Below, in pieces: positions 1 through 11,244 of a stretch of 64,000 nt of DNA. Position numbers and translations under genes: made by a program. Each line of letters opens with the position of its first letter. Position 1 is the first letter of the stretch. The DNA comes from Primula veris (taxonomy: Eukaryota; Streptophyta; Magnoliopsida; Ericales; Primulaceae): contig OY821743.1 in NCBI GenBank assembly GCA_963682055.1, forward strand, positions 27,390,702 through 27,454,701, written 5' to 3'. Below the pieces are notes generated by a model. That model made no database searches. It saw nothing but the letters and a program-made list of their open reading frames with translations, and was not told the origin of the DNA.

Positions 1-440
1 ACCACCATTTTAACAAGGTCACTGTATCTGAATTAAATAATTTGCTCGATAATGAAAGTAGGAGTGATCCGTAGTATTACACAATTTTAACTAATTATAT
101 TGGTTGTACTAGCATGCTAAACGCTCACATAATAAAGAAAACAAACAATAGATGAAAATCAAACCTTTGTCATTTCAGTAAATAAACACAGTTAGAAAAG
201 AAAGAATAATATTTCAGAAACTAAATTCCATAGAATAATTCTTCGTTGAGAATTGTCGGCTGGCACCTATATAAATGACGGTAAATAACCGTTTGGCTAA
301 CGAGTGCTCCGATCGTTTAATCATTTAATAGATTTTCAAAATTAAGTTGCATTGAGTACAAAAATACTTGTATTTATTTTATCTAATTTTTATATACTAC
401 CATATCATTGTAGCATTACCAACATTATGTATTTAATCTA
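1..440 (+). repeat. Tandem ~4.3-kb unit, segment of unit 1
   Basis: Non-coding. The first 330 bases match 14995-15320 closely, and their first 80 bases match 47565-47640. Bases 345-440 match 25262-25360. These shared blocks in the same order identify this as part of the repeated unit that fills the left half of the window. The unit is cut at about 440 by a LINE 3' end. No gene is seen. Confidence 0.75.
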
Positions 441-1364
441 CTTTTTTTAAAAAAATTATTAGTGGGGAAACCCCATTTTTTATTTATTAATAGTGGTAAG
501 AAGAAATAGCAGCAGAAACGAAATTACAAGGATTAAAAAGCCCTAAATCAAAACTTAAACTAACATAAATCAAATAGAGATGAAAAATAGAAAATTATTG
601 TAAATTTGGTGACCTACTTGTAATATTAACCTATGAAGTAGTACCGCCTACCGCATTACACTCTCCATATATTTCCAACAAAATACATGTAGAGAGAGAG
701 AAACAGTGATCTCCCCCATATTCATCTTTTTCAGCAAACATGTTCGTTTCTAAATTAAAAACGCAAGTAAGTCATCTCGTTCTTCTCTAATCCCACTATA
801 TTCTTCAATTTTTGTGGAAAATCTTTTATTTTTTCTGAGATCATTCTTCCTTGTAGACTTTCCCAACTGGCGAGTAGATCCGCACCAGTGTTAGTCTCTC
901 TAGCAGCAAATCGGATCAGATAAGTGTCTCCTCTCAGACCCTGCTCTATTTGATTTACAATATTGCAAATTTTCCAGGGACATATAGTTTTTTTTATTGA
1001 GAATATTCACAAGTATTTGACAATTAATTTCTATAATAATATTCGCGCTGCCTGTGATTTTTATCCCCATTAATAAAGGTTGAGGCTCGGCTTCAATGTT
1101 CGTAGTGCAGTCACTTATATCACATAACCCTAAAATAAATTCTCCATAATGATTTATGAGAATTCCCTCAATACCACTTAAAGAGCTAGAAGATTTATAA
1201 CAACCATGTGTATTTAATTTGATTTTACCCCTTGGAGGAAGATTGCACTTGACTATTTTAGAATGTTTTCTTTTTATTATACTTTGCAAAATATGTAAAC
1301 CACACCATCTCCAATTACTAGAAAAGCTTTTATTGAATGTACATAAGAAAGCGGCTCTCACCAT
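440..1364 (-). pseudogene. LINE 3' fragment, RNase H domain (copy 1)
   Basis: On the minus strand, bases 1364-900 encode the N-terminal half of a plant LINE RNase H domain. The run PPRGKIKLNTHGCYK is followed by SLSGIEGILINHYGEFILG, where the first catalytic Asp of the usual N-x-D-G motif has become His. After a stop the similarity continues (ADLLASWE, then a tail near 780). The 3' end near 440 has a GGGGTTTCCCCAC motif and an A-rich tail on the minus strand, shared with the other two LINE copies here. It is 5'-truncated, as is usual for LINEs, and dead. Assignment rests on motif recognition of the RNase H domain, not on a search. Confidence 0.7.
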
Positions 1365-1489
1365 ATATAGTCCACATCACAAAGATGAGCCATTTCGAAC
1401 CAAAATTATCAAAAATAATCGTTTCATAAATATTAATTAAGTACTTTCATAACTTGTTGCACATGTCAACAAAATTAGTTGTGTACTTC

Positions 1490-2000
1490 ATTTTTAAAAA
1501 ATATAATTGATGAGGAAAAACCACATTTATATTTATTTATAATGAGTAGAAATAAAAACGCACCCCCACAAAGCATCACCCAAATAAGTGACACTAAAGT
1601 GTAGCAAAAACAAAATGTTTAGAAAGAAAAAAAAAAGAATTACAACTTAATAGACTAGGTTGTTTTTTGGCATCCATCATCACAATGCCCTTAAAAATGA
1701 CTGGGAAATCCACAGTTCTTGTTGAGTAGATCGATCTCCCACTCTTTGCTAGAAAATCTGCTGCAAAATTTCCTTACCTAAAAGTATGAATCAATTCCAC
1801 CTTCTTCTTTTTGATTAGATCTCGAATTAAATTAATAAGCTGAATTATCTCCCAAGGACACTGATTATTATTTAAAATAATGTCAATGAACTGCTTAGAA
1901 TCAATTTCCACTATAACTTCTTCCTTAGTAATCAGGCTTATACATTTGTAAAGAGCTTTGCCTTCATTTCTTTCATTCCTTATTATACTATAACTTTTTT
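1490..2000 (-). pseudogene. LINE 3' fragment, C-terminal RNase H (copy 2)
   Basis: Minus-strand translation of about 1960-1640 gives the second half of the same RNase H domain, including VEIDSKQFIDIILNNNQ, then KKKVELIHTF and ADFLAKSGRS, followed by a tail ending MMDAKKQPSLLS. The 3' end near 1495 repeats the GGTTTTTCCTCATCAA motif plus A-tail seen in copies 1 and 3. It is a separate insertion next to copy 1, in the same orientation, with in-frame stops and no reverse transcriptase part. It is non-functional. Confidence 0.65.
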
Positions 2001-3637
2001 TTCATTCCTCACTCTTTTGTCCACCCAATTGACACAATATTTTTGCAGAATAGGTGAAGCCAGAGACAAAGGAGAGATGTTGTTGTTTTTTAATACTCTT
2101 TTCCATGTTTTTACGACAAGTCGGGTATAGTGTATGGCTGAGGTGTTTGGATCAATAGCATCACTGGTTATAGAAATTCATTGATTAAATTTTCATAATT
2201 TAAGTTAAATATATAATTTAGGTAAAGTATTAATGTTATGATATAAATATACGTATTTTTTCATTGAATGAAATTTAAATTTTGAAAGATAATTAATGCT
2301 TAAAACAATGCTCCGGAACGGTTAGCAAAAGAGTCCAAATCTTCTACCTCATTTATCTACTCCTTTAATGCCTCCTTCTTATTTTATCCAAAAAAATATT
2401 CTAAAAAACTTAAAAAAAATTGTACAATTACTATAATGCATGTATCAATACATTCCAATAATTATTTTTTTAAAAAAATCCACACAAAATTTATTTTGGA
2501 ATAAATGTATAAATTAGTGTAAATTAAACATTGAATATTAAAAAAATTGTCTAAAACAATACTATGTTCAAATGTTTTAAAATTTGAATACAATATAATA
2601 TAAAAGTTTATAAAATTACGGTATAAGTTGTGAAAATTTAAAATTTGAGTGAAAATAAGTAAGGAGGCACGAAAGGGATAGAGAATATTGTCTAAAAGAT
2701 TTAGACTTGTTAGTAAACCGTATTTCACTATGGGAATTGGAGCAACAGACTCCTAGTATAAAGGGGAGTACAACGACTCCTATGTTAATAGTTATAAGAT
2801 TTAATTAAATACATCCAATGGTTTAAACAACAGATACAAAACAACCTTTTATAAAATAAGAAAGACATAATCATAAAAACTAACCTTATTAGATTGCAAA
2901 TAAAAATAAAAAACCTTAGCTGGTACCACTATAAATTTAATTATTAATTAAAAAAAACATTCTCAATTTTTTGTCAAATTAATATTGTAAGGAGAAAAAC
3001 AAAAACCATAAAACTAACATTCGTCCAATAAAAATACAAATAAAAATGTCGAACCCTAAATTTAATTATTAATAAAAAAACAAAAAGAAAACATTATTAA
3101 TATTTTCATTGTGTTAGGTAGTATTATATGTCCTTTTTCAAATCTTGTTATTTGTCACGAGTTGAACGTCTCATCATAGAGAGAAAAAGACAAATGAAAA
3201 TAATTAAAGGAAAGATTTGGTGTAATATTCTCAACATAGAATCTTTCTATGTTTACCATATGATAAAAAATGAATTGAATACAATGACTAATATAAGGAG
3301 AGTCTGAGTACTCTTTTTCCAAATGGGGACTGTGGCTCACTTTTTCTTCTATATGAGTATTCCTAACATGTGACCTATGTAATATGTTAAACATTTGAAT
3401 AAGTAGATTACAATTAAAATATTACTAAGTGACTAATCCCAAAACTTCAATAAAACATTTAATAGCATTTAGATCTTGGGTTCCAATTTATATTTAACTA
3501 AAATGACAAAGTTTACGGATGTACCATAAATTAATTAACAATTCGTTTTAACCTCCATAACTATAATAAATGATACCAAATCTGAATATTATGTTAAAAA
3601 TAAAAATATTACGAGATTTATGTCATTACGCGTCTCA

Positions 3638-3666
3638 CACGCAACGCGTGGGTAACTTTTTACTAG
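3638..3666 (+). other. Helitron-like 3' terminus
   Basis: A 5-bp GC-rich stem (CACGC, AAC loop, GCGTG) is followed 12 bases later by CTAG and then T. This is the arrangement of a Helitron 3' end (short hairpin about 10-12 bases before CTRR, insertion before T). The element would extend to the left, within the 3490-3666 segment that the other unit copy lacks. No matching 5' end (TC) was fixed, so the call is tentative. Confidence 0.35.
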
Positions 3667-4451
3667 TATATATATATATAAACCCAACCTACTAAAAACC
3701 CAAATAAAAATATAGTAGAACTCTAGTTGAGACTACCTTAAATTTAAATATTAATTAAAAATAAGAAAAATTATTAAATCTGGTATTACTAATATATATA
3801 ACTCACACACTCCATACATGTATATTTGGAGAAATAAAAATGTATTTTTTAACAAAAATATATTATTATACATGTAAGTGAGTGTGCAATACATGTAAGG
3901 GAGTGTGTACGGAAGTGTGTAAGGGAGTGTGAATATCTTTTTCCATTGTGAAAATTGAAAAAAGGGACTACATTTTTATATATAAAATGAAACTATTTTT
4001 CCATCATAACTTACAAAGGAAATATAAATAAGAATCATTCACGTTTTTTTTACGGGAATTGAACAATTCTTTTTATGATGTAGTGAACTCTTTGTATTTT
4101 CTTTACACAATCAAAATATTAGAGAAAGTTATATAAGAATTATTTATAACTGTATCTTAATATTGATTTTTAATATGGTTCATACACATTCCATGTGTAT
4201 AGAACCGGTTAATTTTATTTTATGTATATAGTAATTTTAATATATTTTTGTCACACCAATGTATATAGTAATTTATGGTTGTAGTAATTTTTGGACTGAA
4301 TGCTCTTAACGGAAAATCCATAATGCAGTTGGAAAGTGGAATCTCACAAATGCCGAATCTGTGTTGCGCTGTACGTTGAAAAAAAGACTACAAAATACAT
4401 GGGTGGGATGTTGTAAGAAATGTTTATATATTCTTCTATTTGCTTTAGATG

Positions 4452-4511
4452 ATTAATTAACCAGAGATCTCTTAAATGAGTAGAAACTTATTTAACAGAT
4501 CTCTGATTAAT
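4452..4511. repeat. Hairpin of the tandem unit (unit 1)
   Basis: Inverted arms ATTAATTAACCAGAGATCT and AGATCTCTGATTAAT flank a short loop. The same hairpin occurs at 10517-10575 and 38372-38427, so it belongs to the repeated unit. The third copy is the best paired (arms of about 21 bases). No function is known. Confidence 0.6.
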
Positions 4512-4842
4512 ATAAAAAACAAATAAAGATCTATTAATTAACTAGTCGTAGGAATTACTACGATATAAGAAACAAATAAAGATCTATTAATTATCATTAT
4601 GGTTTCAAGTCGATCGTGTTTATCGCACTTCGCCAATCTGGATGGTGTATACCATTGTTATTTTGGTGAATTGCGATGAATACCGATCAATTTAATTGAT
4701 AAACATTTAAACGATACTATAATAAAAGCAACACATATGCCTATAAGTCTTAAGAAAACATCTACAAAATGGTCTGTTCATGTCAATTTATCATTAATTA
4801 ATTGTTAGACTATATATATAGTGCATAAAAGTATGATGAAAT

Positions 4843-5201
4843 TGTTGAGTTGTTGAGCCAAATGAGTTTTGGCCATATTTTCTAATTATCACACATCGCT
4901 TGGAATTGTAATATGACCCACTAAGGGTTCTATTTATATGCTCCAATATCTTGTATTTTAATTGCACATTTACACCTACACAAAGTACCTTTTACATATT
5001 ATAAGTGAGAGAGTTCTAGTTACGAGAGAAACATAGCTTGTGTTGAGCTAGATTATGATTGTAATCCTCATTATAATAATATTAAGTGCCACGTGTAGTG
5101 GCCCGGAGACGTAGCCAATTTGGGTGAACTCCGTTATCAAAGTGCGTGTGTGCTCGGTTTGAGTTTCTGTCTTTCTTTGTGCTCGACTTGATTTCCTAAC
5201 A
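4843..5201 (+). repeat. Copia-A left (5') LTR
   Basis: Starts TGTTGAGTTG and ends CCTAACA, immediately before the primer binding site. A TATA-like TATTTATATG lies near 4931, so transcription would start in the following region. It matches 9378-9736 along its whole length. Confidence 0.93.
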
Positions 5202-5203
5202 AG

Positions 5204-5215
5204 TGGTATCAGAGC
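5204..5215 (+). other. Primer binding site of Copia-A
   Basis: TGGTATCAGAGC, the common plant copia site complementary to the 3' end of initiator Met-tRNA, two bases after the LTR. Confidence 0.9.
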
Positions 5216-5258
5216 CCGAGGTTCGCAGAACTAAGGTCGAAGATCGAGAGGAAGATCA

Positions 5259-8200
5259 ATGGCAAAAGAAGACAGAGTCGCGCACGGGATCGAGAAGTTC
5301 GACGGGAAGGACTTCGCATTCTGGAGAATGCAAATAGAGGACTACCTCTACGGGAGGAAGATGCATCAGCCACTTCTTCTTGAGGAAAGGCCGACCACGA
5401 CCACCGAGGAGGCGTGAAAACTCTTAGACCGACAAGTGTTGGGAGTGATCCGCCTAACACTATTTAGGAGTGTAGCACATAACGTCGCAAGAGAGATGAC
5501 GACGATGGGGATGATGAAGATCCTCACCGACATGTATGAGAAACCATCCATGAACAACAAGGTACATCTCATGCGTAAGTTGTTCAACCTACGCATGGCT
5601 GAGGGGACACCTGTCGCGAGTTACGTGAACAAGTTCATCGACACCGTAAATCAGTTAGATACGGTGGAGATAACTTTTGAAGACGAAGTGAGAGCCCTTA
5701 TACTGCTAGCATCTTTACCGAATAGTTGGAAATTCATGCGAGCTGTTGTTAGCAACTCAATTGGAAAGGAGAAACTGACTTACAACGACATCCGAGATCA
5801 AATACTCGCTAAGGAACTCAGGAGATTAGATATGGGTGAATGCTCAAATGATGGAGCAGCCTTGAACGTGGGTTCAAGAGACCGGGGTAAGGCTAGGGTA
5901 TGAGACGTTAGAGGACGTTCACAATCCCGAGGTAGAAGAGGGCAAAGCCGCGGCAGCCAAGATGGCGATCGAAGTAAGAAGAATCTTCGATGCTATAACT
6001 ACCAGGGTATGAGACACTTCAGTCATGAGTGCAAGCTGCCGAAGAAGGGTACCGGCCGTGATCACGTGGCTAATGTTGTGAGCGACGAGGATTCGGGTGA
6101 CTGTTTAATGCTTGCCGTACAGAGAGATATAGATTCGTGGATTCTAGACTCTGGGGTATCATTTCACACGACCGCTCAGAAGGATTTACTCAAAAATTAC
6201 ATTGCGGGTAATTTTGGTAAAGTGTATCTAGCCGACGGAGAAGCGTTAGATGTTGTTGGAATGGGCGATGTGAAAATTCGCATTCCAAACGGGTCGGTAT
6301 GGAAGCTAACGAAAGTGAGGCATGTTTCGAGGTTGACCAAGAATCTAATCTCAGTAGGTCAACTCGATGCCGAAGGGCACTCCATTTCGTTTAGCTATGG
6401 AGCTTGGAAAGTTTCACGATGAGCTATGGTGATAGCCCGAGGGAGTAAGGTCGGTACACTGTACATGACCGATGAGGAGCGTACAATTACAGCAGCTGTG
6501 TCGCAAAACTGCTCGGAACTATGACATCTACGGTTGGGTCACATGAGTGAGAAGGGGATAAAGGTGTTAGCGAAGGACAGTAAACTTCCAGGCTTGAAGT
6601 CTGTCAACCTCGACATGTGCGAAGGTTGCATCTTCAGGAAGCAGAAGAAAGTGAGCTTCCGAAAAGGTGGAAAAGCTCCCAAAGAGGAGAAGCTAGCACT
6701 GGTCCACTCAGACGTATGGGGACCATCTCCGGTAACCTCACTTGGAGGATCTCAGTACTATGTGACCTTCATCGATGATTCGACAAGGAAAACATGGGTC
6801 TACTTCTTGAAACACAAGTCTGAGTTGTTTAAGAAATTTCAAGAATGAAAGGCCATGGTCGAACTAGAGACCACGAATAAATTTAAATGTTTGAGGTTCG
6901 ATAATGGCGGAGAGGACATTGATGTGAAGTTCGTAGAGTTCTGTGCTCAAAGAGGTATTCGAATGGAGAAGACCATCCGAAGAACGCCACAACAGAATGG
7001 TATGGCCGAGCGAATGAACCGAACAATCAATGAGCGTGCTAGGAGTATGAGACTGCAAAGTGGGTTGCCCAAAGCCTTGTGGGCACATGCAGTGAGCACG
7101 GCGGTTTACCTCATTAACCGCAGACCCTCAGTGCCATTAGAGAGGAGAATTCCCGAAGAAGAGTGGATAGGAAAGCCTATCTCTTATGAACACTTGCGAG
7201 TGTTCGGTTGTCTGTCATATATCCATGTCGATATAAATGATCGTACCAAGCTTGACTCGAAATCCAAAGTGTGTTACTTTGTGGGGTACGGTGGAGCTGA
7301 GTTCAGATATCGCTTTTGGGATGGTCAAATAAAGAAGATCAGTCGCAGTAAGGATGTCATCTTCAACGAAAGCATTTTGTATAAAGATTGACAAAATGTG
7401 GCGGTGGAAGAAGATGCGCTCCCATCTAAGGAAAGTGCTATGGTCGACATGAATGCGTTTCCAAGAATGGAATTGGAAAATAACACTGAAGATGAGCCAG
7501 TGGTGCTCGACAACCGACCAGCAGATGCTGAAGAGGACGAGGAGCTGTCCCAAACTCCTCGACCTGAATTGGGCCGAGGTCATCGCGAGAGGAGACCTCC
7601 TGCCCGATACTCTCCTTCCTTGCATTACATATTGCTCAGTGATGCAGGCGAGCCCGAAAGTAGAAAGGAAGCTCTGGAGCTGAAAGACTCAAGCAAGTGG
7701 AAGCTCGCAATGAAGGATGAGATGAAGTCACTTGAGAAGAATGTGACTTGGCAGTTAGCCGAACTGCCCAAGGGGAAAAGGGCACTGAGAAACAAATGGG
7801 TGTTCCGACTAAAGGAGAAACAAGATGGCTCGAAACGGTATAAGGCACGATTAGTAGTCAAAGGGTTCCAGCAAAAGGCAGGAATTGACTACACCGAGAT
7901 CTTTTCACCAGCCGTAAAGTTGACTACTATTCGGCTATTGTTGAGCATTGTTGTAAATGCGAATCTTCATCTTGAGCAGTTAGATGTAAAAACTGCATTT
8001 CTCCATGGAGATCTAGAAAAAGAAATTTACATGCTCCAACCTGAAGGGTTTGCCGAAAGGGGAAAAGAGAAACTGGTCTGTAAACTGAATAAGAGCTTGT
8101 ACGGGCTAAAACAAGCACCACGACAGTGGTATAAGAAGTTTGACAGTTTCATGGTGGATACCGGGTTCGAAAGAAGTGATAGCGATCATTGCTGTTTCGT

Positions 8201-9200
8201 GAAGAGATTTGTGAACTCTTCGTATGTCATACTACTCTTGTATGTAGATGACATGTTGCTCGTCGGGTCGAGCATTGTGGAGATTAACAAGGTGAAGCAA
8301 CAATAGGTGAAACAGTTCGAGATGAAAGATTTGGGTGCCGCAAATCAGATCCTCGGTATGAGGATTTCCCGAGGAAGGGATGGGTCCCTGTTTCTGTCGC
8401 AAGCCAAGTATGTGAAGAAAGTGTTGGCACGGTTTAGCATGAGTGATGCCAAGGCTGTAGGCTCTCCGCTAGCCGCACACTTTAGCTTGTCGAAGATACA
8501 ATCACCCTCAGACGAGGAAGGAAAGGATCGTATGTCGAACATACCCTACGCTTCAGCAATTGGTAGCTTGATGTACGCTATGGTGTGTACAAGACCGGAC
8601 ATTGCCCATGCAGTGGGAGTTGTCAGTCGTTACATGAGTAACCCGGACAAGCACCATTGGGAAGCTGTGAAGTGAATATTGAGATATCTCTCGGGTACCG
8701 TGAGTTCGGTATTATGTTTCCGAAAGACCTCGGAAGGCCTGCACGGCTATGTGGATGCTGACATGGCCGGTGATCTGGACAGCCGAAAGAGCACAACGAG
8801 ATGTGTTTGTACCTACGGTGGTACTGCTATGAGTTGGACATCTAAGTTGCAAAAGATTGTGGCACTGTCGACCACAGAGCCTGAGTACGTCGCAGTGACG
8901 GAAGCAAGCAAAGAGATGATTTGATTACAAGGTTTCTTAAAGGAGTTCGGTCAGAAAACCGACAAGGGAGTTCTGTACTGTGATAGTCAAAGTGCAGTTC
9001 AGCTAGCTAAGAATCCTGTATTCCATTTACGCACCAAGCACATACAGATTTGTTACCACTTTATCCGGGCTGTTCTAGAAGATGGAATCTTCGCGCTAGA
9101 AAAGATTGAGGGCGCTAAGAACCCTGCCGATATGCTAATGAAGGCAGTTACAATCGACAAACTGAGGCTGTGTGTAACCTCAGTAGGGCTCCGAGCATGA
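5259..9200 (+). pseudogene. Copia-A gag-pol polyprotein, inactivated by nine stops
   Basis: One frame runs from the ATG at 5259 (MAKEDRVAHGIEKFDGKDF) to the terminal stop at 9198-9200, 1,313 codons, with no frameshift. Nine internal stops interrupt it: 5415, 5901, 6420, 6522, 6846, 7389, 8304, 8673 and 8922 (first base of each). Domains in order: gag; a zinc knuckle near 5990-6035 whose second Cys is Tyr; protease WILDSG at codon 294; integrase with catalytic D485, D548 and E584 (D-35-E spacing kept); RT with YVDDM at codon 995; RNase H with VDADMAGD, STTEPEYVA and YCDSQSA. Most stops can be read as single transitions at Trp or Arg codons. Not functional, but otherwise well preserved. Confidence 0.92.
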
Positions 9201-9366
9201 GGCTCAGGGTCGTCGCTACACTGAAAGAATGAGTAACTCTCCGATGACGGAAGAGTAATAATTATTATACAAGGATACCGATTGGAGCATTCTGCTCGGT
9301 GGAGCACAGTGAGTTCGGTGGTTGGGGATAATTGGAGTTCTTTTGAAGCACTCGACATTTGACTCC

Positions 9367-9377
9367 AAATGGGAGAT
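9367..9377 (+). other. Polypurine tract of Copia-A
   Basis: AAATGGGAGAT directly before the right LTR; it would prime plus-strand synthesis. Confidence 0.75.
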
Positions 9378-9736
9378 TGTTGAGTTGTGGAGCCAAATGA
9401 GCTTTGGCCATGTTTTCTAATTATTCCACATCGCTTGGAATTATAATATGACCCATTAAGGGTTCTATTAATATGCCTCAATATCTTGTATTTTAATTGC
9501 ACATTTACACCTACACAAAGTACCTTTTACATATTATAAGTGAGAGAGTTCTGGTTGCGAGAGAACCATAGCTTGTGTTGAGCTAGATTACGATTGTAAT
9601 CCTCATTATAATAATATTAAGTGCCACGTGTAGCGGTCCGGAGACGTAGCCAATTTGGATGAACTCCGCTATCAAAGTGCGTGTATACTCGGTTTGAGTT
9701 TCTGTCTTTCTTTATGCTCGACTTGATTTACTAAAA
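9378..9736 (+). repeat. Copia-A right (3') LTR
   Basis: Same length as the left LTR (359 bp). The terminal CTAACA has mutated to CTAAAA. It is followed by the GAAAT target duplication. Confidence 0.93.
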
Positions 9737-9741
9737 GAAAT

Positions 9742-10515
9742 TACATGAGCATCGATCGATTTGTGTGATCTTTATGTTAGAATTAATCATGATTCATTAT
9801 AAGATGAGTTACAGGGCTAAGTGATGTTTTTCCTGCTTGGTCTGTTGCATTCACGTTAATTCTATGCAATACCTAATGAGTTTCTTGAATTTCATACATT
9901 TTCAGCATAATTCTTGTTTAAATATCGTATTTTGTTTTAGTTTCAAAAACACATCTGAAATAGTTTTTTTGAGATGGTGTTTCAGTTTTTACATTATCAA
10001 TTTACTCACGTAGACATAAAGTTTTCTCATCACTCTCCGATTTACTCCCAAAAGTATAAGCGACTTTCTAGAAGTTCAGAAATGGATAAATAATTTTTTC
10101 AACTTTGTGAAATCATCAGAAAGATAGAAAAATAAAAAAACAAAAAAAAACTCACCTGCGGGTTGGAGAAAAAGAAAAAAGTATCTCAATTGAACATCTT
10201 TTCCTATTTTTTATTTAGCGGGCATTCACATTATTTAACCCAAAGCGGCACCGGTCTTGTATTAAATGTATTATCTTCTAATAACTTTGAATTTTGTTAA
10301 GAAAAAACATCATGGGCTTCATTATAAATTTACACAGTTTGTACACTCTCAATTATTCCTAAATAATTGCTTTGTTAAAATAAATATGATATTATTTTTT
10401 AGGACAATTTTTTACAACCGGAACTCATTAAATTCGTTCCAATTGTTAGGTAGGGCTAAAAAGTGTTTCAAGGTAAAAACTACAAAGTGTTCCAAAATTG
10501 AAGATTTGGTGTAGT
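9742..10515 (+). repeat. Tandem unit 2, first part
   Basis: Starts with TACATGAGCATCG, as at about 14150 and 46725, and follows the same sequence through the block at 10266 (matching 14677 and 47256). At about 10515 it jumps to sequence that matches the late part of the unit (4445 and 38365). Unit 2 has therefore lost roughly 3 kb internally. The small open frames here are chance ones. Confidence 0.75.
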
Positions 10516-10892
10516 GTTAATTAATCAGAGATCTCTTAAATGCATATGAACTTATTTAACATATCTCTGATTAATACATAAAACAAATAAAGATCTATTA
10601 ATTAACTAGGCACAGGAATTACTAGGCGCAGGCCAAATTTGTATGAAGCATTAACGAACATTATTTATAAAGAAAAAAGTACCTTATTAAATGATGATTC
10701 GTCGAATTTGAACACCCCATATATGTGGTTACAATTTGAGTTGTCATAAACCAAATTCAATTTAATAAAAGTATTATTACTATCACAAGAATGACACATT
10801 AATTATGACTAATGATGGGCTGTAAAAAAAATTTAATTATATATTTTCCAAAATAGAAATAAATCTGAAACAATGCATGTGAATAAAATTTT
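10516..10892 (+). repeat. Tandem unit 2, late part, left of the foldback element
   Basis: Contains the unit hairpin at 10517-10575, then sequence matching 41095-41350. It ends in AAAATTTT (10885-10892), the target duplication of the foldback element. Confidence 0.75.
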
Positions 10893-11240
10893 GAGAAAAT
10901 TAAGGATTGGTCCACGAAAACAAAATTATTTAAGGATTGGTCCAGCTATAAAATTTATTTAAGGATTGGTCCATCATTTCTGAAACTAATTAAGGATTGG
11001 TCCATTTCAACTAATTAACAAATAAAAATAAAAAAAATCCGAAAAAATAAAAAAATTCCAGAAAATAAAAATGCAAAAATGAAAAAATAAAAAAAATATG
11101 AAAAAAATAAATAAATAAATAAAAGAGGCAAAACCCCGAAAAAACACGATTTTTTTTTAAAAAAATCTCAAAAAATCAAAAAAAAATCCCAAAAAATCAA
11201 CAAAAATCTAAAATTAACAAAAATCCGAAAACGCAAAAAA
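10893..11240 (+). repeat. Left inverted arm of the foldback element
   Basis: Begins GAGAAAATTAAGGATTGGTCC. The AAGGATTGGTCCA motif occurs four times within 110 bases, against three on the right arm. The A-rich middle includes GAGGCAAAACCCCGAAAAA. Confidence 0.8.
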
Positions 11241-11244
11241 AAAA

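Larger units (their letters stand above)
2001..4842 (+). repeat. Tandem ~4.3-kb unit, rest of unit 1
   Basis: Non-coding, very AT-rich. Blocks match the copy at 25620-27302 and 38165-38480: the 2100-2330 block matches 25740-25970, the 2700-3480 block matches 25975-26600 and 27140-27297, and 4270-4540 matches 38195-38470. Bases 3490-4265 are extra relative to the other copy and contain a Helitron-like terminus near 3666 and short inverted ACTCACACACTCC-type repeats near 3800-3930. The last five bases (GAAAT) are the target duplication of Copia-A. Confidence 0.7.
4843..9736 (+). mobile_element. Copia-A, LTR retrotransposon (Ty1/copia, Tork-like)
   Basis: Complete element of 4,894 bp with two 359-bp LTRs (TGTTG start; the left copy ends CTAACA, the right one CTAAAA), a Met-tRNA type primer site, one broken polyprotein frame and a purine tract. 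The target duplication is GAAAT at 4838-4842 and 9737-9741. The empty site is visible in the neighbouring units at about 14145-14160 and 46715-46730, where the flanks are continuous. The LTRs differ at roughly 23 positions by hand count (about 6%), so this is one of the older complete insertions here. The order gag, PR, IN, RT, RNase H is copia type; the gag and RT style suggest the Tork/TNT1 lineage. Confidence 0.95.

Noticed and set aside
5259..9200. Variant genetic code reading TGA as Trp, as in mitochondria
   Set aside because: Not all stops are at Trp positions, one is TAG, and the neighbouring Copia-B and GDPD4 frames use the standard code. Decay of a dead element is simpler.
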